Assembly (NCBI RefSeq): GCF_002157685.2
Contig: NZ_AP026738.1
Coordinates: forward strand, 1,922,001 to 1,986,000
Direction: 5' to 3'
Length of the DNA stretch: 64,000 nucleotides
From: Comamonas thiooxydans
GTDB lineage: Bacteria > Pseudomonadota > Gammaproteobacteria > Burkholderiales > Burkholderiaceae_C
The notes below the pieces were generated by a model. The model saw only the letters and a list, made by a program, of their open reading frames with translations. It did not search any database and had not been told where the DNA came from. The position numbers were made by a program, and so were the translations under genes. Below, piece after piece: positions 1 to 8,395 of the stretch (position 1 is its first letter; every line of letters begins with the position of its first letter).

Positions 1-1
1 G

Positions 2-3000
2 GCTGTTCTATCGCAGGCCTATGTCTTGGACACTATGGCGCCGAATGTGAACCATGTGGGTTTGCCTGCGAATGGCGTGTACGGAGTAGGGCAGAACCTG
101 GACTTCACCGTCAACTTCAGCGAGACGGTGACGGTCGATAGCACCGGCGGCGCCCCACGCCTGGCGGTGACCCTGGACACCGGCGGCACCGTGTATGCCG
201 ACTACCTGTCCGGCTCCGGCGGCAGCGCCCTGGTGTTTCGCCTGACCGTCGCCAGCGGCCAGCTGGACACCGACGGCATCCGGGTTGCGGGCAACGTCCA
301 GCTCAATGGCGGCAGCATCCGCGACGTGGCCGGCAACGACAGCACCACCGGCTTCATCGCACCTTCCACCAGCGGCATCCTGGTGGATGGCGTGGTGCCA
401 ACGGTGGCTGACGTCATCGTGCCGGCCAACGGCGGCTACAAGGCCGGCGACGTGCTGAGCTTCACCGTCAATGCCAGCGAAGCCGTGTTCACCAGCGGTT
501 CGCCACGCCTGGCCGTGGATATCGGCGGTACCACCCGCTACGCCACCTTCGTGGCCGGCAGCAGCGGTGGCTCGACCCTGGTCTTCCAGTACACCGTCCA
601 GGCCGGTGACAACGATGCCGATGGCATCAGCGTCGCCAGCAGCCTCGATCTCAATGGCGGCAGCGTCAAGGATGCGGCCGGCAACGACCTGAACCTGACC
701 CTGAACAGCGTCGGCAGCACCGCCGAGGTGGTGGTGGATACCGTGGCGCCGAGCGTCACCAGCATCGTCCGCGCGGGCGGCTCGCCGTCCAGCAGCGGCT
801 CGGTCAGCTACACCGTGACCTTCAGCGAGGATGTCAGCGGCGTCGATGCAAGCGACTTTGACGTCACCTTTGGTGGAACCGTCACCGGCACCCTGGCCAG
901 TGTCACCCAGGTGAACGGGCATACCTACACCGTGGTGATCGACAACCTCAGCGGTGCGGGCAACGTCACCCTGTCCCTGAACGGCAGCGGTACCGGCATC
1001 GTCGATGCGGTCGACAACGCGGTGACCGGTGGCCTGACCGGCGAGACCTACGCCATCGACCGCGTGGCGCCAGCGGTGACCAGCGTCAACGTGCCAGCCA
1101 ACGGCAGCTACATCGCCGGGCAAAACCTCGATTTCACGGTGAATTTCAGCGAGAACGTCATCGTCGACACCAGCGGCGGCACGCCCCGTATCGCTGTGAC
1201 CCTGGACATCGGCGGCACCGTCTATGCCCAGTACCTCAGCGGCAGCGGTGGTAGCGCCCTGGTGTTCCGCCTAGTGGCGGCCAGCGGTCAGCTGGACACC
1301 AATGGCATCACCCTGGGCTCGTCCATCCAGGCCAACGGCGGCACCCTGCGCGATACGGTCGGCAACAACATCATCACCGGCCTGAACAGCGTGGCGAGCA
1401 CCACCGGTGTGCTGGTCGATGCCGTGGTGCCCACGGTCAGCAATGTCAGCGTGCCGGCCGGCGCTGCCTACAATGCCGGCGACACCCTGACCTTCACGGT
1501 CAACATCAGCGAAACAGTACTGGTCAACGGCGTCCCGAGGCTGCTCCTGGATATCGGCGGCAGCACGGTATTCGCCAATCTGGTGTCCGGTTCCGGCACT
1601 TCGACCCTGGTCTTCCAGTACACCGTCCAGGCGGGCGACAACGACGCCGACGGCATCAGCGTCAGCGCCAGTCTTGACCTCAATGGTGGCAGTGTCCGTG
1701 ATGCCGCTGGCAACAACCTCGTTCTGACCCTTAACGGCCTGGGCGCGACGTCTGGCGTGATTGTCGACACTGTGCGCCCGACGGCGACCATTGTCGTGGC
1801 GGACACCAGCCTTGCGGTCGGTGAAACCTCGCTGGTGACCATCACCTTCAGTGAAGCGGTGGACGGGTTTGACAACAGCGACCTGAGCGTCAGCGGCGGC
1901 ACCTTGAGCGCTGTCAGCAGCAGCGACGGTGGCGTCACCTGGACGGCCACCTTTACGCCAACCGCCCACATCACGGCCACCAGCAACCTGATCACCCTGA
2001 ACAACGCCGGTGTGACAGACAAGGCGGGCAATGCGGGAGTGGGAACCACCGACTCGAACAACTACGCCATTGATACGCTGCGCCCGACCGCCACCATCAC
2101 GGTCGCGGATGCCGCCTTGGCAGTCGGCGAGACCAGTACCGTCACCATCACCTTCAGTGAAGCGGTGGACGACTTCACCAATGCCGACCTGAGCATCAGC
2201 GGCGGCACCTTGAGCGCTGTCAGCAGCAGCGACGGTGGCGTCACCTGGACGGCCACCTTTACGCCAACCGCCCACATCACGGCCACCAGCAACCTGATCA
2301 CGCTGAACAATGCCGGAGTGACAGACAAGGCGGGCAATGCAGGAGTGGGAACCACCGATTCGAACAACTACGCCATCGACACCCTGCGCCCAACGGCGAC
2401 CATTGTCGTGGCGGACACCAGCCTTGCGGTCGGTGAAACCTCGCTGGTGACCATCACCTTCAGTGAAGCGGTGGACGACTTCACCAATGCCGACCTGAGC
2501 ATCAGCGGCGGCACCTTGAGCGCTGTCAGCAGCAGCGACGGCGGCGTCACCTGGACGGCCACCTTTACGCCGACCGCCAACATCACGGCCACCAGCAACC
2601 TGATCACGCTGAACAATGCCGGAGTGACAGACAAGGCAGGCAATGCCGGAGTGGGAGCCACCGACTCGAACAACTACGCCATCGATACGCTGCGCCCGAC
2701 CGCCACCATCACGGTCGCGGATGCCGCCCTGGCAGTCGGCGAGAGCAGCACCGTCACCATCACCTTCAGTGAAGCGGTAGACGACTTCACCAATGCCGAC
2801 CTGAGCATCAGCGGCGGCACCTTGAGCGCTGTCAGCAGCAGCGACGGCGGCGTCACCTGGACGGCCACCTTCACGCCCATGGGCAACCTGGAGAGCACGG
2901 TCAACCTGATCACGCTGAAAAACGCTGGTGTGACAGACAAGGCGGGCAATGCGGGAGTGGGAACCACCGACTCGAACAACTACGCCGTCGACACCCTGCG

Positions 3001-6000
3001 CCCAACGGCGACCATTGTCGTGGCGGACACCAGCCTTGCGGTCGGTGAAACCTCGCTGGTGACCATCACCTTCAGTGAAGCGGTGGACGACTTCACCAAT
3101 GCCGACCTGAGCATCAGCGGCGGCACCTTGAGCACGGTCAGCAGCAGCGACGGCGGCGTCACCTGGACGGCCACCTTTACGCCAACCGCCAACATCACGG
3201 CCACCAGCAACCTGATCACCCTGAACAACGCCGGTGTGACAGACAAGGCGGGCAATGCGGGAGTGGGAACCACCGACTCCAACAACTACGCTATCGATAC
3301 GCTGCGCCCAACGGCGACCATTGTCGTGGCGGACACCAGCCTTGCGGTCGGTGAAACCTCGCTGGTGACCATCACCTTCAGTGAAGCGGTGGACGACTTC
3401 ACCAATGCCGACCTGAGCATCAGCGGCGGCACCTTGAGCGCTGTCAGCAGCAGCGACGGCGGCGTCACCTGGACGGCCACCTTTACGCCAACCGCCAACA
3501 TCACGGCCACCAGCAACCTGATCACGCTGAACAACGCCGGTGTGACAGACAAGGCGGGCAATGCGGGAGTGGGAACCACCGATTCGAACAACTACTCCAT
3601 CGACACCCTGCGCCCGACCGCCACCATCACGGTCGCGGATACCGCCCTGGCAGTCGGCGAGAGCAGCACCGTCACCATCACCTTCAGTGAAGCGGTGGAC
3701 GACTTCACCAATGCCGACCTGAGCGTCAGCGGCGGCACCTTGAGCGCTGTCAGCAGCAGCGACGGCGGCGTCACCTGGACGGCCACCTTTACGCCGACCG
3801 CCCACATCACGGCCACCAGCAACCTGATCACCCTGAACAATGCCGGAGTGACAGACAAGGCGGGCAATGCAGGAGTGGGAACCACCGACTCGAACAACTA
3901 CGCCATTGATACGCTGCGCCCGACGGCGACCATTGTCGTGGCGGATACCAGCCTTGCGGTCGGTGAGACCTCGCTGGTGACCATCACCTTCAGTGAAGCG
4001 GTGGACGGGTTTGACAACAGCGATCTGAGCGTCAGCGGCGGCACCTTGAGCACGGTCAGCAGCAGCGACGGCGGCGTCACCTGGACGGCCACCTTTACGC
4101 CGACCGCCCACATCACGGCCACCAGCAACCTGATCACCCTGAACAATGCCGGAGTGACAGACAAGGCAGGCAATGCCGGCAGCGGCGCCACCGACTCGAA
4201 CAACTACGCCATCGATACGCTGCGCCCAACGGCGACCATTGTCGTGGCGGACACCAGCCTTGCGGTCGGTGAAACCTCGCTGGTGACCATCACCTTCAGT
4301 GAAGCGGTGGACGGGTTTGACAACAGCGATCTGAGCGTTAATGGCGGCACCTTGAGCGCTGTTAGCAGTAGCGACGGCGGCGTCACCTGGACGGCCACCT
4401 TTACGCCAACCGCCCACATCACGGCCACCAGCAACCTGATCACGCTGAGCAATGCAGGAGTGACAGACAAGGCGGGCAATGCGGGAGTGGGAACCACCGA
4501 TTCGAACAACTACGCCATTGATACGCTGCGCCCGACCGCCACCATCACGGTCGCGGATGCCGCCTTGGCAGTCGGCGAGACCAGCACCGTCACCATCACC
4601 TTCAGTGAAGCGGTGGACGGGTTTGACAACAGCGATCTGAGCGTTAATGGCGGCACCTTGAGCGCTGTCAGCAGCAGCGACGGCGGCGTCACCTGGACGG
4701 CGACCTTCACGCCCATGGGCAACCTGGAGAGCACGGTCAACCTGATCACGCTGAACAATGCCGGGGTGACAGACAAGGCAGGCAATGCAGGAGTGGGAAC
4801 CACCGACTCGAACAACTACGCCATCGATACGCTGCGCCCGACCGCCACCATCACGGTCGCGGATGCCGCCTTGGCAGTCGGCGAGACCAGCACCGTCACC
4901 ATCACCTTCAGTGAAGCGGTGGACGGGTTTGACAACAGCGATCTGAGCGTTAATGGCGGCACCTTGAGCGCTGTCAGCAGCAGCGACGGCGGCGTCACCT
5001 GGACGGCCACCTTCACGCCCATGGGCAACCTGGAGAGCACGGTCAACCTGATCACGCTGAACAACGCCGGTGTGACAGACAAGGCAGGCAATGCCGGCAG
5101 CGGCGCCACCGACTCCAACAGCTACGCCATCGATACGCTGCGCCCAACGGCGACCATTGTCGTGGCGGACACCAGCCTTGCGGTCGGTGAAACCTCGCTG
5201 GTGAGCATCACCTTCAGTGAAGCGGTGGACGACTTCACCAATGCCGACCTGAGCATCAGCGGCGGCACCTTGAGCGCTGTCAGCAGCAGCGACGGCGGCG
5301 TCACCTGGACGGCGACGTTCACGCCGACCGCCCACATCACGGCCACCAGCAACCTGATCACGCTGAGCAATGCCGGAGTGACAGACAAGGCGGGCAATGC
5401 GGGAGTGGGAACCACCGACTCCAACAGCTACGCCATTGATACGCTGCGCCCGACGGCGACCATTGTCGTGGCGGACAACAGCCTTGCGGTCGGTGAGACC
5501 TCGCTGGTGACCATCACCTTCAGTGAAGCGGTGGACGGGTTTGACAACAGCGATCTGAGCGTTAGTGGCGGCACCTTGAGCGCTGTTAGCAGCAGCGATG
5601 GCGGCGTCACCTGGACGGCCACCTTCACGCCAACCGCCCACATCACGGCCACCAGCAACCTGATCACGCTGAACAATGCCGGAGTGACAGACAAGGCGGG
5701 CAATGCCGGAGTGGGAACCACCGATTCGAACAACTACGCCATCGATACCCTGCGCCCAACGGCGACCATTGTCGTGGCGGATACCAGCCTTGCGGTCGGT
5801 GAGACCTCGCTGGTGACCATCACCTTTAGTGAAGCCGTGACCGGGCTGGAGTTGTCCGACTTCACGGTGGAGAACGGAGTGCTGAGCGACCTGACCACCA
5901 GCGATGGCGGTCTCACCTGGACGGCGACGCTGACGCCGAGGGCCGGCATCACCGATGCCAGCAATGTGATCACGCTGAACAACACCGGCTATGCGGACGC

Positions 6001-6988
6001 GGCCGGCAATAGCGGAACGGGCACTACGGCATCCAATGGCTATGCCATCGATACCCTGGATCCGGTTGCGCCAGAAATTACTCTGGATCAAGCCACGTTG
6101 GTGAATGGGCGGCAAGTCTCGCCAACGGGCTTGGTCTTCATTTCTGGTCTGGAAGCAGGAGGTCGTTGGCAGTATTCCTTGGACAATGGCGTTTCCTGGA
6201 TTGAAGGCCGCGGGAACTCTCTCCAGCTACCTGGTCTCGGGGCATTCAGTCTCTGGGTTCAGCAAAGGGACGTTGCGGGCAATGTATCTTCGGTAACGTC
6301 ACTCAGCGGCGTTGTTGAACCGCTGGTACCTCCTGCCGTGCCTGTTCCATTTGCCTTTGCTGTGAGTAGTCCCTCTGATGGACTTGGTCTCGCTCCATTT
6401 CAACTTTCCGAGGTACCAGAGCCGAATGCTGGTTTTCTACACCCTGCATCGATGATGCTCGGCTCCGTATCTCGAGACGCAGGAATGCCTCGTCAAGATG
6501 GCTGGTCTGAATATGGCCTTCCGCAGTCAATTGCAGGCGTCAATGACTGGATGTGGGCATCGCTTTTCGCGCGGGCAGAACCCAATCGCTCTGGATTTGA
6601 TCCAGCACCTGAGCAGTTCTCGGTCACGAGTGGGGGCAGCACTCTGGACCTGAAGCCCGTCCTCCTGGCATCGGAGAGCCCTTGGGATATCGAGTCGCTC
6701 CAGTTCAGCTTCTCCGGTAAGCAGGAGCTGCCCGGATGGGTGCGCTTGGACCGTCATAGCGGTCAGCTAACCATCAACGCACCCAAGGACCTCAGCACAA
6801 CGCTTGTTCTGCAGATCAAGGTTAGCGATGGAAAGGGACACGAGTCGGTGCGAACTGTCAAGCTGATAGTCGGCGATGCACAGGCTACATCCAGTGTGCC
6901 CACAGGGCGAGCCGGACTGAGTGAGAAGATGGCAAATGCGGCAAATCAGCAGACGGGGAAAAGGATGTCCCAGTATGTCCATGGTTGA
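2..6988 (+). CDS. Giant Ig-like repeat surface protein, 3' part (N-terminus outside window)
   Basis: The reading frame is open from base 2 to a TGA at 6986-6988, giving 2328 residues with no start visible, so the gene begins upstream of the window. The first part (to about base 1770) holds several divergent Ig-like domains of about 100 residues, with motifs such as FTVNFSE and DAAGNDL. From 1772 thirteen 102-residue units follow, each starting RPTATI and carrying TITFSEAV, DGGVTWTATFTP and DKAGNAG. They resemble bacterial Ig-like (Big) domains of large adhesins. A fourteenth, diverged unit spans 5750-6055. The remaining 311 residues differ in base composition and contain a putative Ig fold near the end (about 6730-6880). 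I see no RTX nonapeptides, LPxTG or autotransporter barrel. The two genes downstream, 36 bp away, encode likely export or processing partners. A surface adhesin role is inferred from architecture. Confidence 0.85.
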   Translation, partial: AVLSQAYVLDTMAPNVNHVGLPANGVYGVGQNLDFTVNFSETVTVDSTGGAPRLAVTLDTGGTVYADYLSGSGGSALVFRLTVASGQLDTDGIRVAGNVQLNGGSIRDVAGNDSTTGFIAPSTSGILVDGVVPTVADVIVPANGGYKAGDVLSFTVNASEAVFTSGSPRLAVDIGGTTRYATFVAGSSGGSTLVFQYTVQAGDNDADGISVASSLDLNGGSVKDAAGNDLNLTLNSVGSTAEVVVDTVAPSVTSIVRAGGSPSSSGSVSYTVTFSEDVSGVDASDFDVTFGGTVTGTLASVTQVNGHTYTVVIDNLSGAGNVTLSLNGSGTGIVDAVDNAVTGGLTGETYAIDRVAPAVTSVNVPANGSYIAGQNLDFTVNFSENVIVDTSGGTPRIAVTLDIGGTVYAQYLSGSGGSALVFRLVAASGQLDTNGITLGSSIQANGGTLRDTVGNNIITGLNSVASTTGVLVDAVVPTVSNVSVPAGAAYNAGDTLTFTVNISETVLVNGVPRLLLDIGGSTVFANLVSGSGTSTLVFQYTVQAGDNDADGISVSASLDLNGGSVRDAAGNNLVLTLNGLGATSGVIVDTVRPTATIVVADTSLAVGETSLVTITFSEAVDGFDNSDLSVSGGTLSAVSSSDGGVTWTATFTPTAHITATSNLITLNNAGVTDKAGNAGVGTTDSNNYAIDTLRPTATITVADAALAVGETSTVTITFSEAVDDFTNADLSISGGTLSAVSSSDGGVTWTATFTPTAHITATSNLITLNNAGVTDKAGNAGVGTTDSNNYAIDTLRPTATIVVADTSLAVGETSLVTITFSEAVDDFTNADLSISGGTLSAVSSSDGGVTWTATFTPTANITATSNLITLNNAGVTDKAGNAGVGATDSNNYAIDTLRPTATITVADAALAVGESSTVTITFSEAVDDFTNADLSISGGTLSAVSSSDGGVTWTATFTPMGNLESTVNLITLKNAGVTDKAGNAGVGTTDSNNYAVDTLRPTATIVVADTSLAVGETSLVTITFSEAVDDFTNADLSISGGTLSTVSSSDGGVTWTATFTPTANITATSNLITLNNAGVTDKAGNAGVGTTDSNNYAIDTLRPTATIVVADTSLAVGETSLVTITFSEAVDDFTNADLSISGGTLSAVSSSDGGVTWTATFTPTANITATSNLITLNNAGVTDKAGNAGVGTTDSNNYSIDTLRPTATITVADTALAVGESSTVTITFSEAVDDFTNADLSVSGGTLSAVSSSDGGVTWTATFTPTAHITATSNLITLNNAGVTDKAGNAGVGTTDSNNYAIDTLRPTATIVVADTSLAVGETSLVTITFSEAVDGFDNSDLSVSGGTLSTVSSSDGGVTWTATFTPTAHITATSNLITLNNAGVTDKAGNAGSGATDSNNYAIDTLRPTATIVVADTSLAVGETSLVTITFSEAVDGFDNSDLSVNGGTLSAVSSSDGGVTWTATFTPTAHITATSNLITLSNAGVTDKAGNAGVGTTDSNNYAIDTLRPTATITVADAALAVGETSTVTITFSEAVDGFDNSDLSVNGGTLSAVSSSDGGVTWTATFTPMGNLESTVNLITLNNAGVTDKAGNAGVGTTDSNNYAIDTLRPTATITVADAALAVGETSTVTITFSEAVDGFDNSDLSVNGGTLSAVSSSDGGVTWTATFTPMGNLESTVNLITLNNAGVTDKAGNAGSGATDSNSYAIDTLRPTATIVVADTSLAVGETSLVSITFSEAVDDFTNADLSISGGTLSAVSSSDGGVTWTATFTPTAHITATSNLITLSNAGVTDKAGNAGVGTTDSNSYAIDTLRPTATIVVADNSLAVGETSLVTITFSEAVDGFDNSDLSVSGGTLSAVSSSDGGVTWTATFTPTAHITATSNLITLNNAGVTDKAGNAGVGTTDSNNYAIDTLRPTATIVVADTSLAVGETSLVTITFSEAVTGLELSDFTVENGVLSDLTTSDGGLTWTATLTPRAGITDASNVITLNNTGYADAAGNSGTGTTASNGYAIDTLDPVAPEITLDQATLVNGRQVSPTGLVFISGLEAGGRWQYSLDNGVSWIEGRGNSLQLPGLGAFSLWVQQRDVAGNVSSVTSLSGVVEPLVPPAVPVPFAFAVSSPSDGLGLAPFQLSEVPEPNAGFLHPASMMLGSVSRDAGMPRQDGWSEYGLPQSIAGVNDWMWASLFARAEPNRSGFDPAPEQFSVTSGGSTLDLKPVLLASESPWDIESLQFSFSGKQELPGWVRLDRHSGQLTINAPKDLSTTLVLQIKVSDGKGHESVRTVKLIVGDAQATSSVPTGRAGLSEKMANAANQQTGKRMSQYVHG
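1772..5749 (+). repeat. Tandem array of 13 near-identical 306-bp coding repeats
   Basis: Thirteen consecutive units of exactly 306 bp (102 codons) begin at 1772, 2078, 2384 and so on to 5444, each opening with a codon for V or L followed by CGCCC (RPTATI). Units fall into a few subtypes: VVADTS or TVADAA after the opening, DDFTNADLS or DGFDNSDLS in the middle, and TAHITATSN or MGNLESTVN later. The subtypes are shuffled between units, as expected from recombination or gene conversion among copies. Long stretches are identical at the nucleotide level. A diverged fourteenth unit (5750-6055) closes the array. Confidence 0.95.
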
Positions 6989-7024
6989 TGGAGTCATGAG
7001 TACAGCATATAAGGCGCTTGCGCC

Positions 7025-8389
7025 ATGAACGCAGCCGTTTCTCCTCAGAGCGTGAACCCGGCAATGCTGCTGCTTGAGCTGGGGCATCGCGCCAGGGTTG
7101 CACGCAGCAATGCCGAGCTGCGCTTTTTGCTGGTCAACGATAGCCGTTTGCTCGTACCTTACCGTCAAGCATGTTTGTGGCTGGATGACGGCGGGGTAAC
7201 GGCCCTATCCGGCGTGGTGGAGACCGATAGAAATACGCCTTATGCCCAATGGCTGCATGGGGTATGCCAGTTTCTCCAGGAGCAGCAACCCATGCAGGTT
7301 CGGCGCATTGAACCGGCTCAGCTTCCTTCCGAGTTGGCAAGCTCATGGAGCGAATGGTTGGGGCCCTATGCGGTATGGGTGCCTCTGCTGCAAGATGGCC
7401 AAAAGCCTGCTCCTAAAGGCGGACTGCTTCTTTCGGGGGCGCAGGCAATTGAAGAGCAGCGCTTTCCGCTTCTCGCCGAATGGAGTCATATCTGGTTTCA
7501 TGCCTATTCTGCATTGCAGGCAGGCCAGCCCAGGTTCTGGCGAAAACCTGCGGCATCGAGAGTCAGCGCCAAAAGCTGGTGGCAAAAAAAATCTATCTGG
7601 ATCCTGGGCGGGCTTTTTGTGTTTGGCGCCGTTCCTGTGCACATGAGCGTGCTTGCTCCTGGTGAGCTCGTTGCTGCGCAGCCTGTGGTTCTCAGGGCAC
7701 CATTGGACGGTGTCATTGATCAGATCCACGTCCAGCCCAATCAAATGGTACGTAAAGGCGAGCGCTTGTTTGGACTGGATGAGGCGCAGATCAGCAGTCG
7801 GCTGGAGGTTGCCCGGCAAGCTCTGCTGACCGCTGAAGCCGAATATCGACAATCTGCCCAACTGGCCTTGGGCGACGCCCGCTCCAAGGCTCAGCTTGCA
7901 GCGCTTGTCGGACGCATAGGCGAGAAGCGTGCCGAGGTGCAATATCTGGGCGATCAGCGTGATCGCAGCCGGGTGCTGGCACCTGAAGATGGCATGGTTT
8001 TGTTTGACTCTCCCACCGAATGGCTTGGCAAGCCTGTACAGACCGGTGAGCGGGTGATGCGTATTGCCCGGCCTGATGAGGTGGAAATCGAGGCCTGGGT
8101 TCCCATCGGTGATGCCATTCCATTGGCCCAGGGCGCCACAGTGAAGCTGTATCTGGCAGCGAATCCCATGGCAGGGCTGGAGGGCAAGCTTCGGTACATG
8201 GCATACGACGCCAGTGCCAGGCCGGATGGCAGCTACGCCTATCGAGTGCGTGCGTCCATGTCGCTCGCCAAGGAGGAGGCTCGTATCGGCCTCAAGGGTA
8301 CCGCCAAGCTGCAAGGCGATTGGGTGCCTTTGGTCTACTGGGTTCTGCGCAAGCCCTGGGCCGTCCTGCGCCAGTTTATTGCCTGGTAA
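7025..8389 (+). CDS. HlyD-family membrane-anchored periplasmic adaptor with cytoplasmic N-terminal domain
   Basis: This 454-residue protein starts with ATG 36 bp after the adhesin stop. Residues 1 to about 165 form a soluble domain that looks GAF-like by pattern (weak assignment). A single membrane segment follows at about 190-208 (IWILGGLFVFGAVPV). The periplasmic part has the membrane-fusion-protein layout: a barrel-sandwich strand set (VVLRAPLDGVIDQIHV, about 220), a short helical hairpin rich in Ala, Gln and Arg (about 260-310), a second lipoyl-like strand set (VLAPEDGMVLFDSP, about 317) and a beta-barrel. The hairpin is shorter than in classical type I secretion HlyD proteins. It sits 6 bp before the M50/HlyD fusion gene, so the two are surely co-transcribed. 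Role in adhesin export or envelope anchoring is inferred. Confidence 0.8.
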   Translation: MNAAVSPQSVNPAMLLLELGHRARVARSNAELRFLLVNDSRLLVPYRQACLWLDDGGVTALSGVVETDRNTPYAQWLHGVCQFLQEQQPMQVRRIEPAQLPSELASSWSEWLGPYAVWVPLLQDGQKPAPKGGLLLSGAQAIEEQRFPLLAEWSHIWFHAYSALQAGQPRFWRKPAASRVSAKSWWQKKSIWILGGLFVFGAVPVHMSVLAPGELVAAQPVVLRAPLDGVIDQIHVQPNQMVRKGERLFGLDEAQISSRLEVARQALLTAEAEYRQSAQLALGDARSKAQLAALVGRIGEKRAEVQYLGDQRDRSRVLAPEDGMVLFDSPTEWLGKPVQTGERVMRIARPDEVEIEAWVPIGDAIPLAQGATVKLYLAANPMAGLEGKLRYMAYDASARPDGSYAYRVRASMSLAKEEARIGLKGTAKLQGDWVPLVYWVLRKPWAVLRQFIAW

Positions 8390-8395
8390 GTCAAC

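Noticed and set aside
1772..5749. CRISPR array
   Set aside because: Units are long, contiguous and coding, without spacers.
1468..5985. Series of 101-codon minus-strand frames, one per repeat
   Set aside because: They are identical shadows of the 306-bp units, not a gene family.
1271..6115. Very long open frame on the minus strand through the adhesin repeats
   Set aside because: It is the mirror of the GC-rich repeat units. The same stop-free pattern repeats every 306 bp, and there is no sensible start or family.
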